The notes under the pieces were generated by a model, which made no database searches, was not told where the DNA came from, and saw only the letters and a list, made by a program, of their open reading frames with translations. Both the position numbers and the translations under genes were made by a program. From contig JAHEKL010000027.1 of the NCBI GenBank assembly GCA_024638345.1, forward strand, positions 1 to 17,677: a stretch of DNA of 17,677 bases, given 5' to 3'. The DNA comes from Gammaproteobacteria bacterium. GTDB taxonomy: Bacteria > Gemmatimonadota > Gemmatimonadetes > Longimicrobiales > Gaopeijiaceae. Numbering within the stretch: the first letter of the stretch is position 1; the number at the start of each line of letters is the position of its first letter. Positions 7,474 to 14,917 of this stretch are shown here, one piece after another.

Positions 7474-9075
7474 ATGGCGCTCACCGAGCGCTACCAAGGC
7501 TTCACCGTATCGCGGGTTCTTTCACAACGAGCGACAAGCGACCCCGAGAGCCTCTTCGTCCTCACGCGTGGGGCACGACTGACGTACGGGGATGCCGATG
7601 CGAAAGCGGAAGCGCTCGCCGCTTCCCTCGCCAACCTGGGCGTAACACCCGGGGATCGCGTGGCGATCGTCCTGCCTCCCTGTCCCGAGTTCGTGATCTC
7701 GCTGTTCGCGGTAGCCAAGCTGACTGCAATCGCCGTTCCACTGGATCCGCGCCTCACGGATCCAGAGCTGCAATACAATCTTCGGCACTCGGGTGCCGTG
7801 GGTGCTGTGATCGCGGAGACCCTGAACGGGATCGACAACCTGCACGTGTTCGAGGAGTTGACTCCGCTTCTGCCCGAGCTGCAGTTCCTCGTGACCGTAG
7901 GCGAGGACGATCTGTGGTACGACGACCGCGTGTACCCATTCCAGGACCTCGTGTCCGCCGGTGCGGGCCGCGACTTCCCGATGTCCGATCTCGACCCGAC
8001 GATCGATCCTTTCGCGATCGTGTACACTTCCGGAACCACGGGAAAGCCCAAGGGCGTGGAGTTGACCCACCAGAATCTCATTCACCCCGCAGCAGCGACC
8101 GGTGACGCGGTCCGTCTCGAGCCCGGGGACCGCGTGGTCGGAGTGACGGCGCTCTTTCACGCGTTCGGCCTGGGGCCCGGGATCATTGGGTCGGCGCTCG
8201 TAGGAGCCGGCCTACTGCTACAGGACCGGTTCGATCCGGCGGAATGTCTCGATCTGGTGGAGTCGGAGCGCGCCACGGTGCACTACGGCGTGCCGACCGT
8301 CTTCGCGGCCGAGCTTCGAGAACAGCGGGTCCGTGCCCGGGACCTCTCCACCCTCAGGGTCGGTGTGGTAGCTGGGGCTCCGATGCCGGAAAGCCTCTTC
8401 CAGGCCGTCGAGGAGGAGATCTGTCCCAATCTGCTCACGGCGTATTCGCTCACGGAGGCGTCGTCCACCGTGGCGATCACCGGACTGAACGATTCTCCGG
8501 AGGTGCGTCGGATGACGGTAGGTCGCCCAGTTGCCGACACTCAGATCCGCGTTCTCGACCCCGCCGGCGACGAGCTGCCCGTCGAGAGTGTCGGGGAGCT
8601 CGCAGTTCGAGGTCCCGGTGTGATGAAGGGCTACTACCGCCAACCGAACGAGACGGCGGCCGGGTTCTCGGACGGCGGCTTCTTCCGGGTGGGAGATCTC
8701 GGAATCGTGGATGAGGACGGCTATGTGCATTTGGTAGGAAGAAGTAACGGAGTTATGATTCGAGGCGGTTCGAACGTCTATCCAAGGGAAATCGAGGACA
8801 GGCTACACGCTCACCCGGCCGTAAGAGAAGCCGCCGTGGTGGGAGTCGAGGATGAGCTTCTGGGTGAAGCCATCTGCGCCTCGATCGTGCCCGTGGAGGG
8901 GGCCATCGTCACAGAGGACGAGATCCGGGAGTGGTGCCGTCGAACCTTGGCAGACCACAAGGTCCCGGACGAAGTAACGTTCTTGGACGAGCTTCCCATG
9001 ACGGGGACCGGGAAGGTTCGACGGGTGGAGCTGGCTCGCCTCCTCAAGGAGGCCCGCCAGGGGCCATCCACTTGA
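7474..9075 (+). CDS. AMP-forming acyl-CoA ligase (fatty-acid/long-chain type)
   Basis: An ANL-superfamily enzyme that activates a carboxylic acid with ATP and loads it onto CoA. The protein has 533 residues from ATG 7474. This start was chosen because GGAGG lies 4 bases upstream; the frame extends to a TTG at 7444 without support. The A3 P-loop YTSGTTGKPKG is at 184-194. A5-like AYSLTEASS, A7-like FRVGDLGIVDEDGYVHLVGR and A10 MTGTGKVRR with the catalytic Lys514 are all present. The A8 hinge reads GRSNGVMIRGGSN (422-434), where most relatives have GRxKD or GRxDD, so the hinge Asp is Asn and the next residue Gly. Fatty-acid substrate is inferred from overall resemblance and from the ETF genes downstream; other acids are possible. 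It has its own promoter. Confidence 0.9.
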   Translation: MALTERYQGFTVSRVLSQRATSDPESLFVLTRGARLTYGDADAKAEALAASLANLGVTPGDRVAIVLPPCPEFVISLFAVAKLTAIAVPLDPRLTDPELQYNLRHSGAVGAVIAETLNGIDNLHVFEELTPLLPELQFLVTVGEDDLWYDDRVYPFQDLVSAGAGRDFPMSDLDPTIDPFAIVYTSGTTGKPKGVELTHQNLIHPAAATGDAVRLEPGDRVVGVTALFHAFGLGPGIIGSALVGAGLLLQDRFDPAECLDLVESERATVHYGVPTVFAAELREQRVRARDLSTLRVGVVAGAPMPESLFQAVEEEICPNLLTAYSLTEASSTVAITGLNDSPEVRRMTVGRPVADTQIRVLDPAGDELPVESVGELAVRGPGVMKGYYRQPNETAAGFSDGGFFRVGDLGIVDEDGYVHLVGRSNGVMIRGGSNVYPREIEDRLHAHPAVREAAVVGVEDELLGEAICASIVPVEGAIVTEDEIREWCRRTLADHKVPDEVTFLDELPMTGTGKVRRVELARLLKEARQGPST

Positions 9076-9081
9076 AGCTCC

Positions 9082-9094
9082 GGGGAACTTCCCC
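9082..9094. repeat. Short inverted repeat GGGGAA-C-TTCCCC
   Basis: A perfect 13-base dyad centred on 9088, seven bases after the ligase stop codon, in the 128-base gap before the NYN gene. There is no T-tract, so it is unlikely to be a full terminator. It could be an operator half-site pair or chance in GC-rich DNA. A second small CCCC-TT-GGGG foldback follows at 9119-9128. Confidence 0.25.
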
Positions 9095-9203
9095 CGACCG
9101 ATCGCCTGATCGCATCATCCCCTTGGGGGGGTGCCGAGTTGAGGGCCGGTGGGGAGGTTTCGCGGCAAACGAAATCCACGCTGCGAAAGTGTAGACAAAC
9201 CAC

Positions 9204-10907
9204 ATGAGTATTCCATTCTCCAGGGCTCCCCACATAGAGGGAGCCGCTGTACCGCCTCGTTCATCCAGCGCACCCAACGCCGCGCTCCTCGTCGACTTCG
9301 ATAACGTGACGATGGGGATGCGGAGTGATCTGTCCAAAGAGCTGAAGACCCTGCTCTCCTCGGACGTCATCAAGGGAAAGGTCACGGTCCAAAGGGCTTA
9401 CGCGGATTGGCGACGGTATCCACAGTACATCGTACCGCTCTCCGAGGCGTCGATCGACCTGATCTTCGCGCCCGCCTACGGAAGCAACAAGAAGAATGCG
9501 ACCGACATCCGAATGGCGATTGACGGGATCGAGCTGGTATTCACTCGACCCGAGATCGGCACCTACATCCTCCTCACGGGCGACTCCGACTTCTCGTCGC
9601 TCGTGCTGAAGCTCAAGGAGTACGGCAAGTATGTGATCGGCGTAGGGATGCAGGAGTCGTCCTCGGATATCCTGGTCCAGAATTGCGACGAATACTACTC
9701 CTACACGTCGCTTTCGGGTCTCCGGAAGGCAGAGGAGGGGTCTGCGGGACCCACGGATCCATGGAGTCTCGTCTCACAGGCCGCCCAGCAGATGGGACGG
9801 CGGGGCGACGTCATGCGGTCCGACCGACTGAAACAGGTGATGCTCGACATCGATCCGTCCTTCGACGAGAAGAGCTTCGGCTTCAGCAAGTTCTCGCGAT
9901 TCGTGGCCGAGGCGTCGAAGAAGGGGCTCATCGAGATCCGTAGGATGGAGAACGGCCAGTACGAGATCTTGGCCTCGGCCGGCGCCAAGAAGCCGGACGA
10001 GTCCAAAGACTCTGGGCGGCCCAGCGAGCGTTCCACCGAGCGGAGACGCTCGTCGTCCGGGAGTGGACGCGGCAGGGGCGGGCGTGCCGGTTCCGACGAC
10101 GGGACCTCAGAGACGACCAAGTCCAAGGGTCCGAAAACACTCGAGCCTGCCTATGCATTGCTTCGAAAAGCCGTGTCGGATCTCCTCGAAGAGACCTCGG
10201 ACGGGGCCGTCAGGGATTCGGATGTGAAGCGACGTATGCTCGCTCTCCAGCACGGCTTCGACGAAGGAGAGCTGGGCTTCCCCAAGTTCTCTCGATTCCT
10301 GCACAAGGCGGACGAGGACGGGATCGTCGGGCTCGAAAAGACCGAGCGAGGCAACTACCAGGTGCTCCTGCCCGCGGATGCCGTACTGGGGGCGCCCGAG
10401 CCACCCTTCGATCGAAAGTCCGGGGCGTCTCCGCTTGCCGAGACGGGCGAGACGGGCATGATCGATCTCGAGCGGCTCCGTCTGCCGACGGGCCGAGACA
10501 GTGTCGTGAAATACCTGAGCAACTCGTATGGCGGTGTGGGAAAGCGCACCGCCGAGACGCTCGTGGACAGTCTCGGCGAGCGTCTGTTTCATGTACTGCA
10601 AGCGGAACCTTCGAAGGTCGCGGAGATTCTGCCGCCGGCGAGGGCCGAGCGGGTGCTGTCGGGATGGAGGGCGGACTTTCAGCGACGTAGCGAGCGGCAC
10701 GCGCGGGAGCAGGCCGAGACCACGCCGGGCTCCACGGCTTCTGGGACGGCGATCGCTCCCGAGTCGCGGGCGGGGCACGCCGGGTCGGGCGAGGACGTTC
10801 CGGGCGCGGTCGAGACCGGCAACGGGGACGGCGCGGAGCAGCCTCGGGTCGGCCGGAGTCCACGGCGGGGGAGGCGAACTCGCGGTGGCGCCGGCTCGGC
10901 AGCCTGA
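9204..10907 (+). CDS. NYN (PIN-like) nuclease-domain protein with two OST-HTH/LOTUS domains and a helix-hairpin-helix region
   Basis: A 567-aa multidomain protein, probably a cytoplasmic nucleic-acid-processing factor. The N-terminal NYN/LabA-like domain (about 25-165) carries the expected acidic motifs: LLVDFDNV (D31, D33), NATDIRMAIDG (D101) and LLTGDSDFSSLV (D127, D129). Two OST-HTH/LOTUS domains follow, at about 185-256 and 313-390. Each has the matching core FDE..(F/L)GF.KFSRF......G(L/I)...........G.Y..L. They are joined by a Ser/Arg/Gly-rich linker (265-310). Residues 435-490 (YGGVGKRTAETLVDSLGER, then PPARAERVLSGW) resemble the tandem HhH of RecD2-type proteins, with the second hairpin degenerate. 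The tail (500-567) is low-complexity and ends in an RRGRRTRGG run. Known LOTUS domains bind RNA, and NYN domains are metal-dependent RNases in characterised cases; the actual substrate here is unknown. ATG 9204 has no Shine-Dalgarno. Confidence 0.88.
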   Translation: MSIPFSRAPHIEGAAVPPRSSSAPNAALLVDFDNVTMGMRSDLSKELKTLLSSDVIKGKVTVQRAYADWRRYPQYIVPLSEASIDLIFAPAYGSNKKNATDIRMAIDGIELVFTRPEIGTYILLTGDSDFSSLVLKLKEYGKYVIGVGMQESSSDILVQNCDEYYSYTSLSGLRKAEEGSAGPTDPWSLVSQAAQQMGRRGDVMRSDRLKQVMLDIDPSFDEKSFGFSKFSRFVAEASKKGLIEIRRMENGQYEILASAGAKKPDESKDSGRPSERSTERRRSSSGSGRGRGGRAGSDDGTSETTKSKGPKTLEPAYALLRKAVSDLLEETSDGAVRDSDVKRRMLALQHGFDEGELGFPKFSRFLHKADEDGIVGLEKTERGNYQVLLPADAVLGAPEPPFDRKSGASPLAETGETGMIDLERLRLPTGRDSVVKYLSNSYGGVGKRTAETLVDSLGERLFHVLQAEPSKVAEILPPARAERVLSGWRADFQRRSERHAREQAETTPGSTASGTAIAPESRAGHAGSGEDVPGAVETGNGDGAEQPRVGRSPRRGRRTRGGAGSAA

Positions 10908-10951
10908 GTCGGACGTCGGCTCGGACGCGCCCGGCTCAATATGGAGCGCTC

Positions 10952-10983
10952 GGAGCGCCATGTCTGATCAGACATGGCGCTCC
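10952..10983. terminator. Perfect 32-bp palindrome: intrinsic terminator or start-codon-sequestering hairpin
   Basis: GGAGCGCCATGTCTGA (10952-10967) is followed immediately by its exact reverse complement (10968-10983). As RNA it would form a 14-bp stem with a GAUC loop, followed by UUGCUUUC. That makes it a reasonable rho-independent terminator for the NYN gene, 44 bases after its stop. However, the left arm contains the GGAG and ATG (10960) of the downstream glycosylase gene. It could therefore also mask that ribosome-binding site, or serve as a DNA operator for a dimeric regulator. The palindrome is certain; the function is inferred. Confidence 0.6.
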
Positions 10984-11607
10984 TTGCTTTCGGGTACGGC
11001 GATCTCCGAACGCACGCTCCCGAGCGATGCCGAGCGGGCGGCGCGGGAACTCCTCGGGTGCTACCTCGTCTCCACGATCGACGGAGAGCCGACAGGTGGA
11101 AGGATCGTCGAGACCGAAGCCTATCTCGGTGGTCGCGACCCTGCCTCCCACGCCTCCGACCGAGTCGGCCGGACGCGTCGAAACGCTCCTATGTTCGGAC
11201 CTTCGGGAACCGCTTACGTCTACTTTATCTATGGGATGCACTGGTGCTGCAACGTGGTGACCGGCGGGGAGGGCGACCCCCAGGCCGTTCTGCTCAGGGC
11301 GATCGAGCCGGTGCTGGGAATCGAGCGGATGCGGTGGAGAAGGGGACGAGACCGCGATCTGACCAATGGCCCGGCCCGTCTCTGCCAAGCTCTCGGCATC
11401 GACGGTACCCTCAACGGGCACCTGCTCGATCGAGAACCGCTTCTGGTGGTGTCGGGTGAGATCCGCACGGATGAAGAGATCGGAGTCTCGGCCAGGATCG
11501 GTGTGACCCGCGCCGAGGATTGGCCCCTCCGGTTCTTTCTGAAGGCTAGTCCCGACGTGTCTCGTCCTAGGGTCGGGTCTTCCCGGTCGCGGGCGAAGGC
11601 GTCTTGA
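10960..11607 (+). CDS. 3-methyladenine DNA glycosylase (AAG/MPG family)
   Basis: A monofunctional DNA glycosylase that flips out and excises alkylated or deaminated purines in base-excision repair. The protein has 215 residues, typical for bacterial members. Landmarks match human AAG: RIVETEAYLGGRDPASHAS (48-66) contains the catalytic Glu53 with Tyr55 and His64. YFIYGMHWCCNVV contains the intercalating Tyr91 and Asn98, and LLRAIEP contains Arg113. NGPARLCQALGI is also conserved. The ATG at 10960 has GGAG four bases upstream, but both lie inside the palindrome. An in-frame TTG at 10984, just past the palindrome, would give an N-terminus closer to family length (LSGTAISERTLPSD). The stop overlaps the antiporter start (TTGA), implying coupling. 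Its position after the NYN-LOTUS-HhH gene may reflect a shared nucleic-acid maintenance role, but this is weak. Confidence 0.9.
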   Translation: MSDQTWRSLLSGTAISERTLPSDAERAARELLGCYLVSTIDGEPTGGRIVETEAYLGGRDPASHASDRVGRTRRNAPMFGPSGTAYVYFIYGMHWCCNVVTGGEGDPQAVLLRAIEPVLGIERMRWRRGRDRDLTNGPARLCQALGIDGTLNGHLLDREPLLVVSGEIRTDEEIGVSARIGVTRAEDWPLRFFLKASPDVSRPRVGSSRSRAKAS

Positions 11608-13016
11608 GCGATCCCGGCTGGGTGTCGGTGCTTCCACCGGTGCTGGCGATCATCCTCGCCGTCTGGACGCGTCAGGTATTCCTGTCTCTCGGCGCCGGGA
11701 TCTGGATCGGTTGGACCATCTTGGAGGGTTGGAATCCGCTCTCCGGACTCGCCCGATCGGTGGAGGCGGCGGTCGGGGTCATGTCGGACCCTGGGAGCGC
11801 GAGTGTCATCTTCTTCACGCTCCTGATCGGTTCCCTCATCGTAACGGTCGAGCACTCCGGGGGGGTCCAGGGGTTCGTGCTGTTTCTGGAGTCACGACGG
11901 TGGGTGGACAACGCGAAGAAGGCGCAGGTCCTGGCTTGGGTCACCGGCCTCGTCATCTTCATCGAATCCAACATCACGGTTCTCGTGGCCGGGTCGGTGG
12001 CGAGACCTCTCTTCGATCGATACCGCGTGTCGCGTGAGAAGCTGGCCTACCTGATCGACACGACCTCCGCGGCCGTTTGTATCCTGATCCCGCTCAACGC
12101 GTGGGGCGCCTACAATCTCGGAATCCTGGGCAATCTCGGGGTCGAGGATCCGCTGGGCGTCTTCCTGGGTGCGATTCCGCTGAACTTCTATGCACTGGCT
12201 GCGATCGCCCTCGCGGGTGCGTCCGTCTTCTGGCCGTTGGACATCGGACCCATGGCCGCCGCGGAACGGCGGACCCGCGACGGTACACTGCATTGGCCCT
12301 CCGCCCGTCCGATGATCGACGACGAGATCGTCAGTTCGGATTTCGACGACCGTTCTCGCCCCCGCGCTCTGAACATGGTGGTGCCGATCGTCGCGATGGT
12401 GATGGCGGTTCCCGTGGGGCTGTGGATCACCGGGGGTGGGAATCTGAGCGCAGGTGAGGGTTCGACGTCCGTCCTTTGGGCCGTCCTCGTTGCGCTCGCT
12501 GTCGCGTGGTTACTGCTCCTGCTACAGGGAAGATCGGGGGTAGACGAGCTGACCCGCACGGCGTTGAAGGGAGCGGGTGGACTCCTTCCACTCGCGCTCA
12601 TCCTATTGCTCGCTCTGGCGCTCGGGGACGTGGCCGGTCAGCTGGGCACGGGCGTATTCGTAGCGGACAGAACGGCTGGTGTTCTACCGACGCCCCTGTT
12701 TCTACCCGTCATCTTTCTGGTTTCCGCGGGAATCTCCTTCGCCACGGGAACGAGCTGGGGAACGTTCGCCATCATGCTTCCGATTGTCGTTCCGGCCGCC
12801 ATGACGCTTGGGCTCCCGCTCTCTCCATTCGTGGCAGCGGCCCTCTCGGGCGGAATCTTCGGAGATCACTCGTCCCCCATCTCGGACACCACGATCATCT
12901 CGTCGCTCGCTGCGGCGACCGATCACATCGATCACGTGAGAACGCAGCTTCCGTATGCGCTGATCGCAGCCTTGGCAGCGAGCGTCGCCTTCATCGGGCT
13001 GGGGCTCGCTCTTTGA
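11604..13016 (+). CDS. NhaC-family Na+/H+ antiporter
   Basis: An inner-membrane protein of 470 residues with many hydrophobic segments (about ten to twelve), e.g. VLPPVLAIILAVWT, VIFFTLLIGSLIVTV, VLAWVTGLVIFIES, FYALAAIALAGASVF and LPLALILLLALALGDVAG. NhaC-superfamily hallmarks are GTSWGTFAIMLPIVVPAA and GGIFGDHSSPISDTTIISS, followed by ATDHIDHVRTQLPYAL. It likely exchanges Na+ for H+ for pH or salt homeostasis, although NhaC relatives can also carry amino-acid or organic anion substrates. The TTG at 11604 overlaps the glycosylase stop and has AAGG four bases upstream. A 106-base gap separates it from etfB, with no clear terminator. Confidence 0.88.
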   Translation: MSDPGWVSVLPPVLAIILAVWTRQVFLSLGAGIWIGWTILEGWNPLSGLARSVEAAVGVMSDPGSASVIFFTLLIGSLIVTVEHSGGVQGFVLFLESRRWVDNAKKAQVLAWVTGLVIFIESNITVLVAGSVARPLFDRYRVSREKLAYLIDTTSAAVCILIPLNAWGAYNLGILGNLGVEDPLGVFLGAIPLNFYALAAIALAGASVFWPLDIGPMAAAERRTRDGTLHWPSARPMIDDEIVSSDFDDRSRPRALNMVVPIVAMVMAVPVGLWITGGGNLSAGEGSTSVLWAVLVALAVAWLLLLLQGRSGVDELTRTALKGAGGLLPLALILLLALALGDVAGQLGTGVFVADRTAGVLPTPLFLPVIFLVSAGISFATGTSWGTFAIMLPIVVPAAMTLGLPLSPFVAAALSGGIFGDHSSPISDTTIISSLAAATDHIDHVRTQLPYALIAALAASVAFIGLGLAL

Positions 13017-13122
13017 ACAGCGGCGCGCAGATCCGGGTAGGGAAGGCAGCTGGCCAACTCCCGGTCGTGGGACAGGGACCCTACGGCCAAGCGCCGCCTC
13101 CCGATCAGAGCCGGTCGAAACG

Positions 13123-13869
13123 ATGAAGATCGTCGTCTGTGTGAAGCGGGTCCCCGACACGGAAACGAGGATTCGCATCGACGCCCAGGGCCTTGGGATC
13201 GATCCCGCCGGCGTGAAGCACGTCGTGAGCCCATACGACGAATTCGCGCTGGAAGCGGCTCTCCGCCTGAAGGACGAGACGGCCTGCGAGGTCTCCGTGA
13301 TGACCATTGGAGGTGAGGAGTGCGTCGAGACCCTTCGAACGTGTCTCGCGATGGGTGCGGATCGAGCCGTCCTGCTTCGAGGCGCTTTCGGTCAGGATGG
13401 GCTAGCGATTGCGAAGGCGCTCGCGGAGGCGCTGACCGCCGACTCCCCGGACCTTCTTCTCTTCGGACTCAAGGCGGCGGATGACGACCAGCAGCAGGTC
13501 GGGCCCATGGTCGGTACCCTGATGGGCCATCCGTGCGCCACAGCGGTAGCCAGCTTCGGTGTCGAGGGCGAGCGGGTGATCTGCGAGCGAGAGGTCGAGG
13601 GCGGAGTGCAGACGGTTACGCTCCCGCTCCCATCGGTCCTCACGATCACCAAGGGCGCCCATCAACCCAGGTATCCCTCGCTGAAGGGAATCATGGCGGC
13701 GAAGAAGAAACCCATGGAGATCCGTGAAGCGCTCGCGGGCCCCCAGCGGATTTCGGTGCGGAAGCTGGAGCTCCCGCCCGAGCGAGATGCGGGAAGAATC
13801 GTGGGAGAGGGAGTCGGGGCCGTACCCGAGCTGGTTCGGCTGTTGGCCCAGGAGGCGCGGGTCCTGTGA
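13123..13869 (+). CDS. etfB: Electron transfer flavoprotein, beta subunit
   Basis: The AMP-binding small subunit of ETF, which carries electrons from acyl-CoA and other dehydrogenases to the quinone pool. The protein has 248 residues, the usual length. Recognisable segments are MKIVVCVKRVPDTETRI, VSPYDEFALEAALRLKD, LLLFGLKAADDDQQQVGPM, and LPLPSVLTITKGAHQPRYPS followed by LKGIMAAKKKP, close to the beta-subunit signature. The ATG at 13123 lacks a strong Shine-Dalgarno (CGAAACG). It lies 34 nt upstream of etfA and was presumably transcribed with it. No ETF-quinone oxidoreductase is in the window. The nearby acyl-CoA ligase fits a beta-oxidation role. Confidence 0.95.
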   Translation: MKIVVCVKRVPDTETRIRIDAQGLGIDPAGVKHVVSPYDEFALEAALRLKDETACEVSVMTIGGEECVETLRTCLAMGADRAVLLRGAFGQDGLAIAKALAEALTADSPDLLLFGLKAADDDQQQVGPMVGTLMGHPCATAVASFGVEGERVICEREVEGGVQTVTLPLPSVLTITKGAHQPRYPSLKGIMAAKKKPMEIREALAGPQRISVRKLELPPERDAGRIVGEGVGAVPELVRLLAQEARVL

Positions 13870-13903
13870 GCCGCCATCGCCGCGTTGGGCAGGGCAGGTA
13901 GAC

Positions 13904-14917
13904 ATGTCGGGAGTGCTCGCGATCGTGGAGGAGCACGGCGGTTCCTTCGCTCGCTCCGCCGGGGCCGTCGTCAGCGCGGCCGCGATGGTGGCTTCGAATC
14001 TGGACACGCGCGTGGAAGCGATCGTGCTGGGTGACAGCGGCGTGCAGGAGCGTGCGGCGTCTCTCGGGACCTTCGGGGCCCGAAAGGTGACGGTGGTCAC
14101 GCACCCCGTCCTGGCCTCCTACCACCCCGACGGATACCTGGAGGCGTTGGAGCCCTTGGTGGGGGATGGGGAGTATGACGCGGTGCTCCTGGCGGCTTCG
14201 GATCAGGGAAAGGATCTCGCACCTCGTCTCGCCGCGCGCTTGGACGTCCCGCTTCTGCAGGAGGCGACGGGGCTCTCCGTCGACGGAGGCCGCGTGATCG
14301 TCACCCGTCCCGTCTACGCCGGGAAGGCGGTGCTGAGCGCGACCAGTGACGTGGCGCCACTCCTGGCCACTCTGAGGGCGAGTGCCTTCACGGAGCTTGG
14401 GGGAGGGTCGCCGGCAGAGGTGGAAGTAATCACGCCGTCGCTCGACGCCGAAGCCTGGCCCATGCGAATCGTGAGCCATCGATCTACCGGCGAGGGGCTA
14501 CCGGACGTGTCCGAAGCCTCCGTCATCGTGTCGGGCGGAAGGGGGTTGGGTGGGCCCGAGCACTGGGGTGTGATGGAGGAGCTCCGACGCGCCCTGGGAC
14601 CAGAGGCGACACTCGGCGCTTCCAGGGCAGTGGTGGACGCGGGGTGGAGGCCTCACTCGGAGCAGGTCGGCCAGACTGGTAAGACGGTATCGCCTCGTCT
14701 GTATTTCGCCGTGGGGATCTCGGGTGCGGTTCAGCATCTCGCGGGGATGCGGACGGCGGGCACGATCGTCGCGATCAACAAGGACCCCGATGCTCCCATC
14801 TTCAAGGTCGCAGACTACGGGGTCGTGGGGGATGCGTTCGAGATCGTTCCCAGGCTCGCCGAGGAGATTCGAAGCCTGAAAGAGTCCGGAGCGTCCGACT
14901 CAGGGCGGTCCGCCTAG
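13904..14917 (+). CDS. etfA: Electron transfer flavoprotein, alpha subunit
   Basis: The FAD-binding large subunit of ETF, with 337 residues. The N-terminal domain begins MSGVLAIVEEHGGSFARSAGAVVSAA. The C-terminal FAD domain shows VSGGRGLGGPEHW, LGASRAVVDAGWRPHSEQVGQ, TGKTVSPRLYFAVGISGAVQH, and AINKDPDAPIFKVADYGVVGD, all diagnostic. The ATG at 13904 was chosen because AGG lies five bases upstream and the product then starts like its homologues; the same frame is open further upstream inside etfB. The last 18 nt overlap the 3' end of the opposing M23 peptidase gene, leaving no room for a terminator between them. Confidence 0.95.
   Translation: MSGVLAIVEEHGGSFARSAGAVVSAAAMVASNLDTRVEAIVLGDSGVQERAASLGTFGARKVTVVTHPVLASYHPDGYLEALEPLVGDGEYDAVLLAASDQGKDLAPRLAARLDVPLLQEATGLSVDGGRVIVTRPVYAGKAVLSATSDVAPLLATLRASAFTELGGGSPAEVEVITPSLDAEAWPMRIVSHRSTGEGLPDVSEASVIVSGGRGLGGPEHWGVMEELRRALGPEATLGASRAVVDAGWRPHSEQVGQTGKTVSPRLYFAVGISGAVQHLAGMRTAGTIVAINKDPDAPIFKVADYGVVGDAFEIVPRLAEEIRSLKESGASDSGRSA

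Noticed and set aside
6381..7484. A 367-codon minus-strand open frame antisense to aroB
   Set aside because: It is opposite a well-supported aroB, its composition is shadow-like, and no motif is recognisable.
10528..10959. Upstream open frame joined to the DNA glycosylase, suggesting a fusion
   Set aside because: It is out of frame with the NYN gene it overlaps, encodes low-complexity Arg/Ser-rich sequence, and the glycosylase family begins near 10960-10984.
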